Below, in pieces: positions 1 to 6,201 of a stretch of 12,117 nt of DNA. Every line of letters begins with the position of its first letter. The first letter of the stretch is position 1. This stretch comes from an uncultured Porphyromonadaceae bacterium (lineage in GTDB: Bacteria; Bacteroidota; Bacteroidia; Bacteroidales; Muribaculaceae): NCBI GenBank assembly GCA_938027385.1, contig CALJBF010000289.1, forward strand, positions 1 through 12,117. Reading direction: 5' to 3'. The translations under genes were made by a program, and so were the position numbers. The notes beneath the pieces are model-generated. The model made no database searches and was not told the DNA's origin. It saw only the letters and a program-made list of their open reading frames with translations.

Positions 1-721
1 CCGAAACGTCGAGGGTGGGGACACGCATCGAGATGCCGGTGAGCTTGCCGTTGAGTTCGGGGATTACTTTGCCCACAGCCTTGGCGGCGCCGGTCGACGA
101 GGGGATGATGTTGCCCGAAGCGGCACGGCCACCACGCCAGTCTTTCATCGAAGGACCGTCAACGGTCTTCTGGGTAGCGGTGGTAGAGTGAACGGTGGTC
201 ATAAGACCGGTAACGATACCGAACTTGTCGTTGAGGACTTTGGCGATGGGGGCGAGGCAGTTGGTGGTGCAAGAAGCGTTCGATACGAACTGCTGGCCGG
301 CGTAGGTCTGGTCGTTCACGCCGCATACGAACATGGGAGTGTCGTCTTTCGAGGGGGCCGACATTACGACATATTTGGCACCGGCCTCGATGTGAGCCTG
401 GGCTTTCTCTTTGGTGAGGAACAGACCGGTCGACTCAACGACGTACTCGGCACCTACAGCGCCCCAGTTGATTTCTTTCGGGTCGCGGCATGCTGTAACG
501 CGGATTTCCTTGCCGTTCACGATCAGGAGCGATTTCTCCATGTCGTAGTCTACGGTACCGTCGAAGTGGCCGTGCATTGTGTCATATTTGAGCATGTAGG
601 CCATGTAGTCAACGGGGAGAAGGTCGTTGATGGCTACAACTTCGATGTCGTCACGTTTGGTTGAAGCGCGGAAAACGAAACGGCCGATGCGGCCGAAACC
701 GTTAATACCAATTTTTGTCAT
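1..721 (-). CDS. gap: Glyceraldehyde-3-phosphate dehydrogenase, N-terminal 240 residues (3' end outside window)
   Basis: This cytosolic glycolytic enzyme oxidises glyceraldehyde-3-phosphate to 1,3-bisphosphoglycerate with NAD(P)+ and phosphate. The visible frame starts at ATG 721 and runs open to the window edge, giving 240 of the roughly 335 residues usual for the family. The Rossmann start is INGFGRIGR (residues 6-14), followed by AIND (30-33), whose Asp33 is typical of NAD-using enzymes. The catalytic segment SNASCTTNC puts the nucleophile at Cys151, and TTVHS puts the general base at His178. KTVDGPS and the IIPSSTGAAKAVGKV stretch (205-219) are also conserved. The sequence closely resembles enterobacterial GapA from memory, with no breaks. 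It has its own promoter and a 5' leader of about 130 nt, so it is probably transcribed separately from the upstream gene. Its C-terminal quarter cannot be judged here. Confidence 0.97.
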   Translation of the reverse strand, partial: MTKIGINGFGRIGRFVFRASTKRDDIEVVAINDLLPVDYMAYMLKYDTMHGHFDGTVDYDMEKSLLIVNGKEIRVTACRDPKEINWGAVGAEYVVESTGLFLTKEKAQAHIEAGAKYVVMSAPSKDDTPMFVCGVNDQTYAGQQFVSNASCTTNCLAPIAKVLNDKFGIVTGLMTTVHSTTATQKTVDGPSMKDWRGGRAASGNIIPSSTGAAKAVGKVIPELNGKLTGISMRVPTLDVS

Positions 722-792
722 AGTTGTTGAGATATATAAAGAAGTTTTTGTTGTATACTGGAAACGAGAGACTTGCAGCCGGGTGTCGACAT
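718..792 (-). CDS. Possible 24-codon upstream leader ORF overlapping the gap start
   Basis: Inside the predicted gap leader, an ATG at 792 opens a frame of 24 sense codons. It begins MSTPGCKSLV and ends LLYISQQL. Its TGA (720-718) overlaps the gap ATG (721-719) in an ATGA arrangement typical of translational coupling. The peptide resembles nothing I recognise. The leader is AT-rich near gap and the frame is short, so chance is a real alternative. It is listed because the overlap is exact and the frame lies wholly inside the inferred transcript. Confidence 0.25.
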   Translation of the reverse strand: MSTPGCKSLVSSIQQKLLYISQQL

Positions 793-856
793 AGTTGCGA
801 TATGGTACCTAATGGCAGGCACAGACACGAGTCGGCCCGATACTGTTTTTCCGCCG

Positions 857-888
857 CAAAGTTAGCAAATTATTTCAGCCCCGCGCAA
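857..888 (-). promoter_or_regulatory. Bacteroidetes-type promoter of gap
   Basis: On the minus strand TAACTTTG (864-857) matches the Bacteroidetes -7 consensus TAnnTTTG exactly. A TTG within AGTTG (888-886) lies 21 nt upstream, the right spacing for the -33 element. Transcription would start near 850, leaving a leader of about 130 nt before gap. The -33 region is also the left arm of an inverted repeat: CAACTT at 886-891 and AAGTTG at 905-910 with a 13-nt spacer. That repeat could be an operator or just AT-rich coincidence. Confidence 0.7.
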
Positions 889-917
889 CTTTTATTGTTA
901 AATTAAGTTGAGGTTTC

Positions 918-984
918 GGCCACTGAGGCCACCGGGCAGGTCAGACAAGTCAGACAAGTCGGACCCGTCGGACGGGTCTGACCA
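918..984. repeat. 9-nt tandem array (GTCNGACNN) folding into a TCGGA-loop hairpin
   Basis: Five head-to-tail 9-mers occupy 940-984: GTCAGACAA, GTCAGACAA, GTCGGACCC, GTCGGACGG, GTCTGACCA. Two further 9-nt units, GGCCACTGA and GGCCACCGG, lie at 918-935. Each GTCNGAC core is itself an interrupted palindrome, and the 2-nt spacers decide how units pair. GTCGGACCCG (958-967) pairs with CGGGTCTGAC (973-982) through 10 positions, including one G.T pair (961 with 979), closing on TCGGA (968-972). The array sits between the stop of the 1006-1536 gene and the gap promoter. No U-tract follows. It may act as a 3' mRNA end element; a closely matching array lies at 7920-7964. Confidence 0.85.
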
Positions 985-1003
985 CGCGCGGGTGCGCCGC
1001 GCG
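985..1003. other. GC-only hairpin next to the stop codon of the 1006-1536 gene
   Basis: CGCGCGG (985-991) and CCGCGCG (997-1003) form a perfect 7-bp stem with a 5-nt loop. It ends 2 nt from the TGA at 1008-1006. Together with the 958-982 hairpin it makes a two-part structured 3' end like the one after the 8004-9716 gene. No T-run follows, so terminator function is inference. Confidence 0.55.
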
Positions 1004-1005
1004 CG

Positions 1006-1536
1006 TCAGCGCAGAGGGCGCACGGCGTGCAGCCCGGGGGTGTTGCGCAGGGTCAGGGCCGCGAACGACGAGGTGGCCTCAGAATCATATTTGATGTGGT
1101 AGCGTTCCTGGCCCAGACCGTCGAGCACGAATGTGGCGGTATCGACCGGGGCGCCTCCCGGCTCGCGGGCGGGGGCGATGCGCTCCTTCACGGTGATGTC
1201 GAATCCGGTGCGCGTGACCGCCAGGGCCACTGTGGCGCCCTCGGTAAGCCCCTGCAGGCCGTGGCGGGTGATCACAACGGCGCCGTCGTCGCGGCACAGA
1301 AATTCAACCGAGGGGGAAGGCTCGGGGTGCGCGGGGTGCCCGGTGGTTTCTGTGGTTTCTAAATGCCCTGATGACAGCTCGCCGGTCAGGAACACGGTTT
1401 CAGCCGGCCCGTTGCCGCGCGGCCGGGCGCACAGCGCTACCACGAACGCCGCGGCCATGAAAAGCACTACACAAAACTCTATCGAAAGCGGCTCTATGGA
1501 AAGTAACATAAGCGTGGTCTGAGGGGAAGAAAACAT
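1006..1536 (-). CDS. Single-pass membrane-anchored protein of unknown function
   Basis: I do not recognise the family. From ATG 1536 the product is 176 aa; GTG 1545 would add three residues, and a further in-frame ATG lies at 1509. One hydrophobic segment, FCVVLFMAAAFVVALCA, near residues 21-37 looks like a membrane anchor or uncleaved signal. A Thr/Pro/His-rich linker (about 57-77) follows, then a predicted beta-rich domain of about 100 residues, including AVVITRHGLQGL and FDITVKERIAP, ending near TLRNTPGL. The most likely topology is N-terminal anchor with the C-terminal domain outside the inner membrane. The gene lies downstream of mgtE beyond a 255-nt spacer full of palindromes, so co-transcription is uncertain. 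Two hairpins follow its stop. The low-GC segment in the plus-strand sequence (about 1455-1530) encodes the membrane segment, and the rest has the GC-rich codon use of its neighbours, which supports a real gene. Confidence 0.75.
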   Translation of the reverse strand: MFSSPQTTLMLLSIEPLSIEFCVVLFMAAAFVVALCARPRGNGPAETVFLTGELSSGHLETTETTGHPAHPEPSPSVEFLCRDDGAVVITRHGLQGLTEGATVALAVTRTGFDITVKERIAPAREPGGAPVDTATFVLDGLGQERYHIKYDSEATSSFAALTLRNTPGLHAVRPLR

Positions 1537-1563
1537 GCGGGCCACCCGTCAGCAGTCAGCAGA

Positions 1564-1649
1564 GGTGCCACCTGTCGGCAGCGGTGCCACCTGTCGGGTT
1601 ATGCCGCGAGCTCGCGGCATAACAGGAACAGCGGCATCACAGGAACAGC
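1564..1649. repeat. Composite repeat: two pairs of direct repeats flanking a perfect 26-nt palindrome
   Basis: GGTGCCACCTGTCGG occurs at 1564-1578 and again at 1583-1597, a 19-nt period. Next comes a perfect palindrome at 1598-1623. Overlapping its right edge is a 17-nt tandem repeat, GGCATAACAGGAACAGC (1616-1632) and GGCATCACAGGAACAGC (1633-1649), with one mismatch. The block lies 28 nt upstream of the ATG of the 1006-1536 gene and downstream of mgtE. Confidence 0.85.
1598..1623. promoter_or_regulatory. Perfect 26-nt palindrome
   Basis: The half-site GTTATGCCGCGAG (1598-1610) is followed directly by its exact reverse complement (1611-1623). As RNA it would form a stem of about 11 bp with a 4-nt loop on either strand. 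As DNA it is a candidate binding site for a dimeric regulator of the 1006-1536 gene, or a transcript-end hairpin after mgtE. No T-run adjoins it, so a simple intrinsic terminator is unlikely. Confidence 0.5.
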
Positions 1650-1709
1650 CCCGAGACGGGTGCCCTGCCGGATGGCTGGCGGGGCGTCAGAGTGGCCCGG
1701 CCGGTAGGA

Positions 1710-1770
1710 GCCGGCGCCAGAGGGGAAGGGAGCATACCTCAGTATGTGACCGCCCCCGAGCGGTGCCGGC
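1710..1770. other. Long imperfect inverted repeat downstream of mgtE
   Basis: Outer arms GCCGGCGCC (1710-1718) and GGTGCCGGC (1762-1770) pair over 9 positions with one G.T. At the centre CATAC (1733-1737) and GTATG (1742-1746) form a perfect 5-bp stem with a CTCA loop. The flanks between are partly complementary. It starts 22 nt after the mgtE stop and may mark the 3' end of the pyrG-yidC-rsmA-mgtE transcript. No U-tract is seen. Confidence 0.4.
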
Positions 1771-1791
1771 GACGCCCCGGAGGGGCCGCTA

Positions 1792-3159
1792 TCACGCCCC
1801 GCCAAGTGCGGCCATCATGGCCGAAGAGATGAGCATATAGATGAGCATGCCCACGATGTCGTTGGTGATCGAGATGAAGGGGCCGGTGGCCAGGGCCGGG
1901 TCAATCTTGAAACGCTCGAGTGTCAGGGGCACGAAGGTGCCGAACACCGAGGCGAACAGCACCACGGCCATCAGCGAGCACGACACGGCAAGCGTGGTGG
2001 GATTCAGCGGGTTCAGCGAGAAACAGTTGTAGATGAACACGATCAGCGAGATGATAAGGCCGTTGAGGAACCCGACGCCCACCTCTTTCAGCAGCTGGCG
2101 CCCGGTGTCCTTGAGGTCGAGCGACCCGTTGGCGAGCGACTGCACGATGATGGCCGACGACTGCGTGCCCACGTTTCCGCCCGTGCCGCCGATCATGGGG
2201 ATGAACAGCGCCATGGCGGGGTTGGTGGCGAAACCGGTCTCGAAATTCCCGAGGATGAGCGAGTTGCCGATACCGCCGAGGATGCCGATCAGCAGCCAGG
2301 GCAGACGCGCCTTGGTCTGCTGCCAGAGGGTATCGTCAGACTCAACATCCTGCGACAGACCTGATGCCAGCTGATAGTCGCGCTCTGACGACTCGCGCAC
2401 GCGGTCCATCACGTCGTCGACGGTGATATGCCCCACCAGGCGCCCGATCGAGTCGATGACGGGCATGGCCACAAGGTCATATTTCTCGAAGTCGATGGCC
2501 ACCTCGTCGAGCGGCGTGTCGGTCTTGACGGCCACGGGATCGGTCTCCATCACGTTCTTTATCTTCGACACCGAGGGGTGTGTGATCAGTTTCTTCAGGG
2601 GGAGGGTGCCGCGCAGGCGGTCGTCGTTGTCGACGACATAAACGTAGTAGACCTCGTCCATATCCTCGGCCTGCATCCTGAGCTGCTTGATGCACTCGGG
2701 CATCGACCAGTTCTCGTTGACGACAAGCATCTCGGTGCCCATCAGACCGCCGGCGGTGTCTTCGTCGTACTTCAGCAGGTCGATGATGTCGCCGGCCTGC
2801 TCCACGTCGTCGATGTGCGAGAGCACCTCGTCGCGGTCCTCCTCGTCAAGGTCCTGGATAAGGTCTACGGCATCGTCGGTGTCGAGGTGGTCGATGTACT
2901 GGCGGGCGATGTCCTCGGGCTCCATGTCGTGGAGCAGTTTCTTTCGGTCATCCTCGTCAAGCTCCATGATCACGTCGGCGGCCTTGTCGCCGTCGAGGAA
3001 CCTGTAGAGATACTCGGCCTCGTCGAGGTCAAGGTCCTGATACAGCTCGGCGATGTCGGCGGGGTGCAGTTCGTCGAGCAGCTTGCGCGCGGCGCCCTCG
3101 TCGCGCGTCTCGATTATGTGGCGCACCCTTTCCAGGTAGTGCTCGTCAAAATCTTTCAT
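1792..3159 (-). CDS. mgtE: MgtE-family magnesium channel
   Basis: This inner-membrane homodimeric channel admits Mg2+ and is gated by cytosolic Mg2+ binding. The 455-aa product has the standard order: an acidic helical MgtE-N domain (about 1-130), paired CBS domains (about 135-262) and a five-helix membrane domain (about 285-452). In the N domain, runs such as LDLDEAEY and LDEDDRKK supply carboxylates for Mg2+ sensing. The pore signature IGGTGGNVGTQSS is at 323-335. The last helix region carries the conserved ITND, whose Asp434 likely corresponds to the Mg2+-coordinating pore Asp of characterised MgtE channels. Length is normal and the frame is intact. Its ATG overlaps the rsmA TGA (ATGA, 3159-3156), so translation is probably coupled. 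A leader Mg2+ riboswitch, found on some mgtE genes of other phyla, is not possible here because rsmA abuts directly. Confidence 0.97.
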   Translation of the reverse strand: MKDFDEHYLERVRHIIETRDEGAARKLLDELHPADIAELYQDLDLDEAEYLYRFLDGDKAADVIMELDEDDRKKLLHDMEPEDIARQYIDHLDTDDAVDLIQDLDEEDRDEVLSHIDDVEQAGDIIDLLKYDEDTAGGLMGTEMLVVNENWSMPECIKQLRMQAEDMDEVYYVYVVDNDDRLRGTLPLKKLITHPSVSKIKNVMETDPVAVKTDTPLDEVAIDFEKYDLVAMPVIDSIGRLVGHITVDDVMDRVRESSERDYQLASGLSQDVESDDTLWQQTKARLPWLLIGILGGIGNSLILGNFETGFATNPAMALFIPMIGGTGGNVGTQSSAIIVQSLANGSLDLKDTGRQLLKEVGVGFLNGLIISLIVFIYNCFSLNPLNPTTLAVSCSLMAVVLFASVFGTFVPLTLERFKIDPALATGPFISITNDIVGMLIYMLISSAMMAALGGA

Positions 3160-3938
3160 CGCGACTGTGAGATGAGGTTGGTGAGTTCAATGAACTGGGC
3201 CACCGTGAGCTGTTCGGGACGCAGGGCCATCAGAGGTGATTCGGGCACAGGCGCCCCGGCGGGGAGGAGCCCCTTCACGGAGTTGCGGATTGTCTTGCGG
3301 CGCTGCCCGAAGGTGGCCTTCACCACCGCCTTGAACAGGCGCTCGTCGCAACCCAGGTCGGTGACGCCGTTGCGGCGCATGCGCACCACGCCCGACTTCA
3401 CCTTGGGCGGGGGCACGAACACCCCCTCTGAGACGGTGAACAGATATTCCACATCATACCACGCCTGCAGAAGCACCGACAGGATGCCGCGCGCCTTTGT
3501 GCCCGGAGGGGCGGCAAGCCGCTCGGCCACCTCGCGCTGCAGCATGCCTGAACAGCACACGCACCGGTCGCGGAAATCGAGGATATGGAAGAATATCTGC
3601 GACGAGATGTTGTAGGGATAGTTGCCGATCACGCAGAAATCGCGCCCGGGGAAAAGGGCGGCCAGGTCGAGGGTGAGGAAATCTTTCTCGACGATGCGAC
3701 CGTCGAGCGCCGGCATCTCGCGGCGCAGGTAGGCTACCGACTCGTCGTCAATCTCCACAACGGTGACGTCATGGCCGGCCTCGATGAGCCAACGCGTCAG
3801 CGCCCCCATGCCGGGGCCTACCTCGACCACAGGGTATCCCCTGAAGTCGTCGAGGGTGGCGGCGATGCGCCGCGCCACAGACTCGTCGGCCAGAAAATGC
3901 TGGCCGAGCGCTTTTTTGGGTCTGACTGCCGGTTTCAT
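3156..3938 (-). CDS. rsmA: 16S rRNA (adenine1518-N6/adenine1519-N6)-dimethyltransferase
   Basis: RsmA (KsgA) transfers four methyl groups from S-adenosylmethionine to the two adjacent adenosines of the helix 45 loop of 16S rRNA late in 30S assembly. The 260-aa product has every family mark. KKALGQHFL (8-16) is at the N-terminus. The SAM-binding VVEVGPGMGALT (37-48) and the acidic VVEIDD (60-65) follow. The catalytic motif IV is GNYPYNIS (105-112), and QREVAERL (134-141) and VFVPPPKVKSGVV (173-185) come after. The C-terminal helical part includes FGQRRKTIRNS (210-220). ATG 3938 gives the expected N-terminus. It begins 23 nt after the yidC stop and overlaps mgtE by four bases. Confidence 0.97.
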   Translation of the reverse strand: MKPAVRPKKALGQHFLADESVARRIAATLDDFRGYPVVEVGPGMGALTRWLIEAGHDVTVVEIDDESVAYLRREMPALDGRIVEKDFLTLDLAALFPGRDFCVIGNYPYNISSQIFFHILDFRDRCVCCSGMLQREVAERLAAPPGTKARGILSVLLQAWYDVEYLFTVSEGVFVPPPKVKSGVVRMRRNGVTDLGCDERLFKAVVKATFGQRRKTIRNSVKGLLPAGAPVPESPLMALRPEQLTVAQFIELTNLISQSR

Positions 3939-3961
3939 AGTGCGGGGGCTAATTAGTGGGG

Positions 3962-6091
3962 TCAGCGGCGGTTTTTCTTCTGCTGTTCCTTGAGCATGGC
4001 CTGCTGGCGGCGCTGGGCTTCCTCAAGGCGAGCCATGAAACCGGTTTTCTTTTTCGGTTTTTTGGCGTTCTCGGCCATGCGGGCGCGTATCTTCTTCTCG
4101 TCGATCACCCAGCGGAAGATGTAGGTCTGCAGGATGGTGATCAGCAGCGACAGGAAGTAATAGTAGCTCAGGCCCGAGGCGTAGTCGTTGAAGAAGAACA
4201 GGAACATCACCGGCATCAGGTACATCATCCACTTCATGCCGGGCATCGAGCCTGACGTGGGCTGGCTGGCCATGTTGATGCGGGTGTAGATGACGTTGGT
4301 GACGGTCATCAGCAGACAGAACAGGCTCACGTGGCTGCCGAACCAGGGTATGGTGAACGGCAGGGTGAAGATCACGTCGGGAGCCGCCAGGTCCTTGGCC
4401 CAGAGGAACGACTCGCCGCGCAGCTCGATGGCCGACGGGAAGAACCAGAACATGGCCACCAGGATAGGCATCTGCAGCAGCATGGGCAGGCACCCAGAGA
4501 ACGGACTTGCGCCGGCGCGCGAGTAGAGCGCCATGGTCTTCTGCTGGCGGGTCATGGCGTTCTCGTTGCCGGGATATTTCTCGTTGATCTCCTTGATTTC
4601 GGGGGCGAGCACGCGCATCTTGGCCTGCGACATGTAGCTCTTGTAGGTGAACGGGAAGAGTATCACCTTGATGAACAGCGTGAGCAGGAAGATGATCAGG
4701 CCGTATGAGGTGATGAACTTGCCCAGGAAAGTGAACACCGGTATGATGATGAGGGTGTTGATCCAGCGGAAGATGGGCCATCCCAGCGGTATGAGGCGCG
4801 TGAGGTCGAGGTCGGTGTCAGACTTCTCGGTCTTGAGCGTGGAATCGAGCTTGTTGAGCAGGGGGTAGAGGTTGGGACCGTAGAAGATGTCGACGGTCAC
4901 GGGCACCTCGGCGGTCGACGAATAGTCCATCGTGGCGCGTGCCGAGAGGTCCTTCACGAAATCGGGGTCACCCTTGAGGTCTTTCGAGGCCACCTCGGCC
5001 GAGGTGAAGGTGCCGCGCGGTATCATCACCGTCGAGAAGAACTGGTTCTTGAACGCGATCCAGCGCAGGCGCTGGTCGAGGCTCTTCTCATGGTCGCCCT
5101 GGGCGCCCAGGTCGTCAGGCGAGTCACCCAGGAACTTGTAATAGAGGCCCGAGTTGCGCTCCTCGAAGGTGCGGCCGCGCTCGTTGCGGGCCATCTTCTG
5201 GTGCCACAGCAGGTCGGTGGTGGCCACCGAGGCGGGGATGATGCGGGTCATGTTCTGCTGCACCACCTCCATACGGGCCACATACGACCCCTTGGGCAGC
5301 GTGTAGCGCAGCGCCCACGAGGCGCCCTGGCCCAGGTCGAGGCGCATAATCACCGTCGAATCGTTGACCTGCTCGGGGGTGAAGTAGAAGTCGGCGGTGT
5401 CGAAACGGTTCGTGGCCGATGTGAGCACGAAACTGTATCCGGCGTCACCGGGGCGCACGATCTCCACGCGGGCGGTGTCAACCAGTTTCGGGTCTTTCTT
5501 GTCGGGGAGGTAGGTGTTGTAGTCAAGCAGCGTGGCGCGTGACACACGGCCACCCTTGGTGGAGATTTCGAGCGAGAGCACGTCGTTGGCGAGTGTCACG
5601 GTCTTCTCCTCGCCGTGGAGGTAGCGTGCGAACCCGCGGTAACGGTCGGCGTCGGCCAGTGCGGCGCGCAGGTTCTTCAGCGCCTCGCGGCGGTTGGCGG
5701 GCGAGAGGTCGTCGCCGAAACGCGAGCCGGCCACGGCATCGTATGTCAGCACGGTGTCGACGGCGGCCACGGTGCCGCTCACGCGTGTGCCGTCATAGCT
5801 GAGGCTTACCTTGTCGGTCTTGAAAGCATATGCAGACTGCGCCGTCGAGTCACCCTCGGCGGTCACGGCACCCACCTGGCGCATGATCGCGGGTACGGCC
5901 GCGGCCTCGTCGGCGGTGATGGTGTCGATTCGCAGGGCGTCGGCATCGGCCTTCGCCTCGGCGCGCCTGTCGGCGTCGATCTGCTCCTGAATCTGTTGCT
6001 GGCGACGTTCCTGCTCACCTTTGGTGAAGTACATGAATCCGAAGATCACCATGCCCATCAGGACCATGCCTAAAAGTGTATTCTTATCCAT
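3962..6091 (-). CDS. yidC: Membrane protein insertase YidC
   Basis: YidC inserts and folds inner-membrane proteins, alone or with the Sec translocon. The 709-aa product starts with a membrane anchor, LLGMVLMGMVIFGFMYF (6-22). A charged stretch and a large periplasmic domain (about 30-430) follow, containing STKGGRVSRATLLDY (177-191). The conserved insertase core is C-terminal: a hydrophobic hairpin at about 445-480, the cytosolic loop SYMSQAKMRVLAPEIKEI (485-502), and membrane segments near 533-555, 585-603 and 622-662. The tail is strongly basic (KKPKKK at 677-682, KKNRR at the end), as expected for ribosome contact. It is longer than E. coli YidC (548 aa). Most of the excess lies before residue 180 and after 660. 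It lies 110 nt downstream of pyrG, a pairing common in Bacteroidetes. Confidence 0.97.
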   Translation of the reverse strand: MDKNTLLGMVLMGMVIFGFMYFTKGEQERRQQQIQEQIDADRRAEAKADADALRIDTITADEAAAVPAIMRQVGAVTAEGDSTAQSAYAFKTDKVSLSYDGTRVSGTVAAVDTVLTYDAVAGSRFGDDLSPANRREALKNLRAALADADRYRGFARYLHGEEKTVTLANDVLSLEISTKGGRVSRATLLDYNTYLPDKKDPKLVDTARVEIVRPGDAGYSFVLTSATNRFDTADFYFTPEQVNDSTVIMRLDLGQGASWALRYTLPKGSYVARMEVVQQNMTRIIPASVATTDLLWHQKMARNERGRTFEERNSGLYYKFLGDSPDDLGAQGDHEKSLDQRLRWIAFKNQFFSTVMIPRGTFTSAEVASKDLKGDPDFVKDLSARATMDYSSTAEVPVTVDIFYGPNLYPLLNKLDSTLKTEKSDTDLDLTRLIPLGWPIFRWINTLIIIPVFTFLGKFITSYGLIIFLLTLFIKVILFPFTYKSYMSQAKMRVLAPEIKEINEKYPGNENAMTRQQKTMALYSRAGASPFSGCLPMLLQMPILVAMFWFFPSAIELRGESFLWAKDLAAPDVIFTLPFTIPWFGSHVSLFCLLMTVTNVIYTRINMASQPTSGSMPGMKWMMYLMPVMFLFFFNDYASGLSYYYFLSLLITILQTYIFRWVIDEKKIRARMAENAKKPKKKTGFMARLEEAQRRQQAMLKEQQKKNRR

Positions 6092-6139
6092 TGTCGGGTA
6101 GGAATTGGGATATGATATTAGTTATCAGTTTTTTCAGCT

Positions 6140-6193
6140 CATCCGCAACATACGTCACATAAGCCACATACGTCACATAAGTTACATCCTCTT
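6140..6193. repeat. 9-nt tandem array between pyrG and yidC
   Basis: Four close 9-mers at 6149-6184 read CATACGTCA, CATAAGCCA, CATACGTCA, CATAAGTTA. More diverged units flank them: CATCCGCAA (6140-6148) and CATCCTCTT (6185-6193). Units 1-2 and 3-4 also form an 18-nt repeat matching at 16 of 18 positions. The array begins 8 nt after the pyrG stop. It does not form a strong hairpin. I see no convincing separate yidC promoter in the spacer. Confidence 0.8.
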
Positions 6194-6201
6194 GCTTTTG
6201 C

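Noticed and set aside
722..860. Possible riboswitch or structured RNA in the gap leader
   Set aside because: Only short palindromes such as TGTCGACA (784-791) are visible, with no layout matching a known riboswitch class.
940..984. CRISPR-like array
   Set aside because: The units are 9 nt and contiguous, with no 25-40 nt repeats or unique spacers and no cas genes nearby.
908..1102. Plus-strand frame encoding Ser-Asp-Lys repeats over the 9-mer array
   Set aside because: The repeats come from the 9-nt period falling in frame. The frame then runs antisense into the 1006-1536 gene, and the array's hairpin structure explains it better.
2428..3615. Long plus-strand open frame (395 codons) opposite mgtE and rsmA
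   Set aside because: It is antisense to two unmistakable genes in GC-rich DNA. Its product is rich in Val/His/Asp runs mirroring the acidic MgtE N domain and has no family features.
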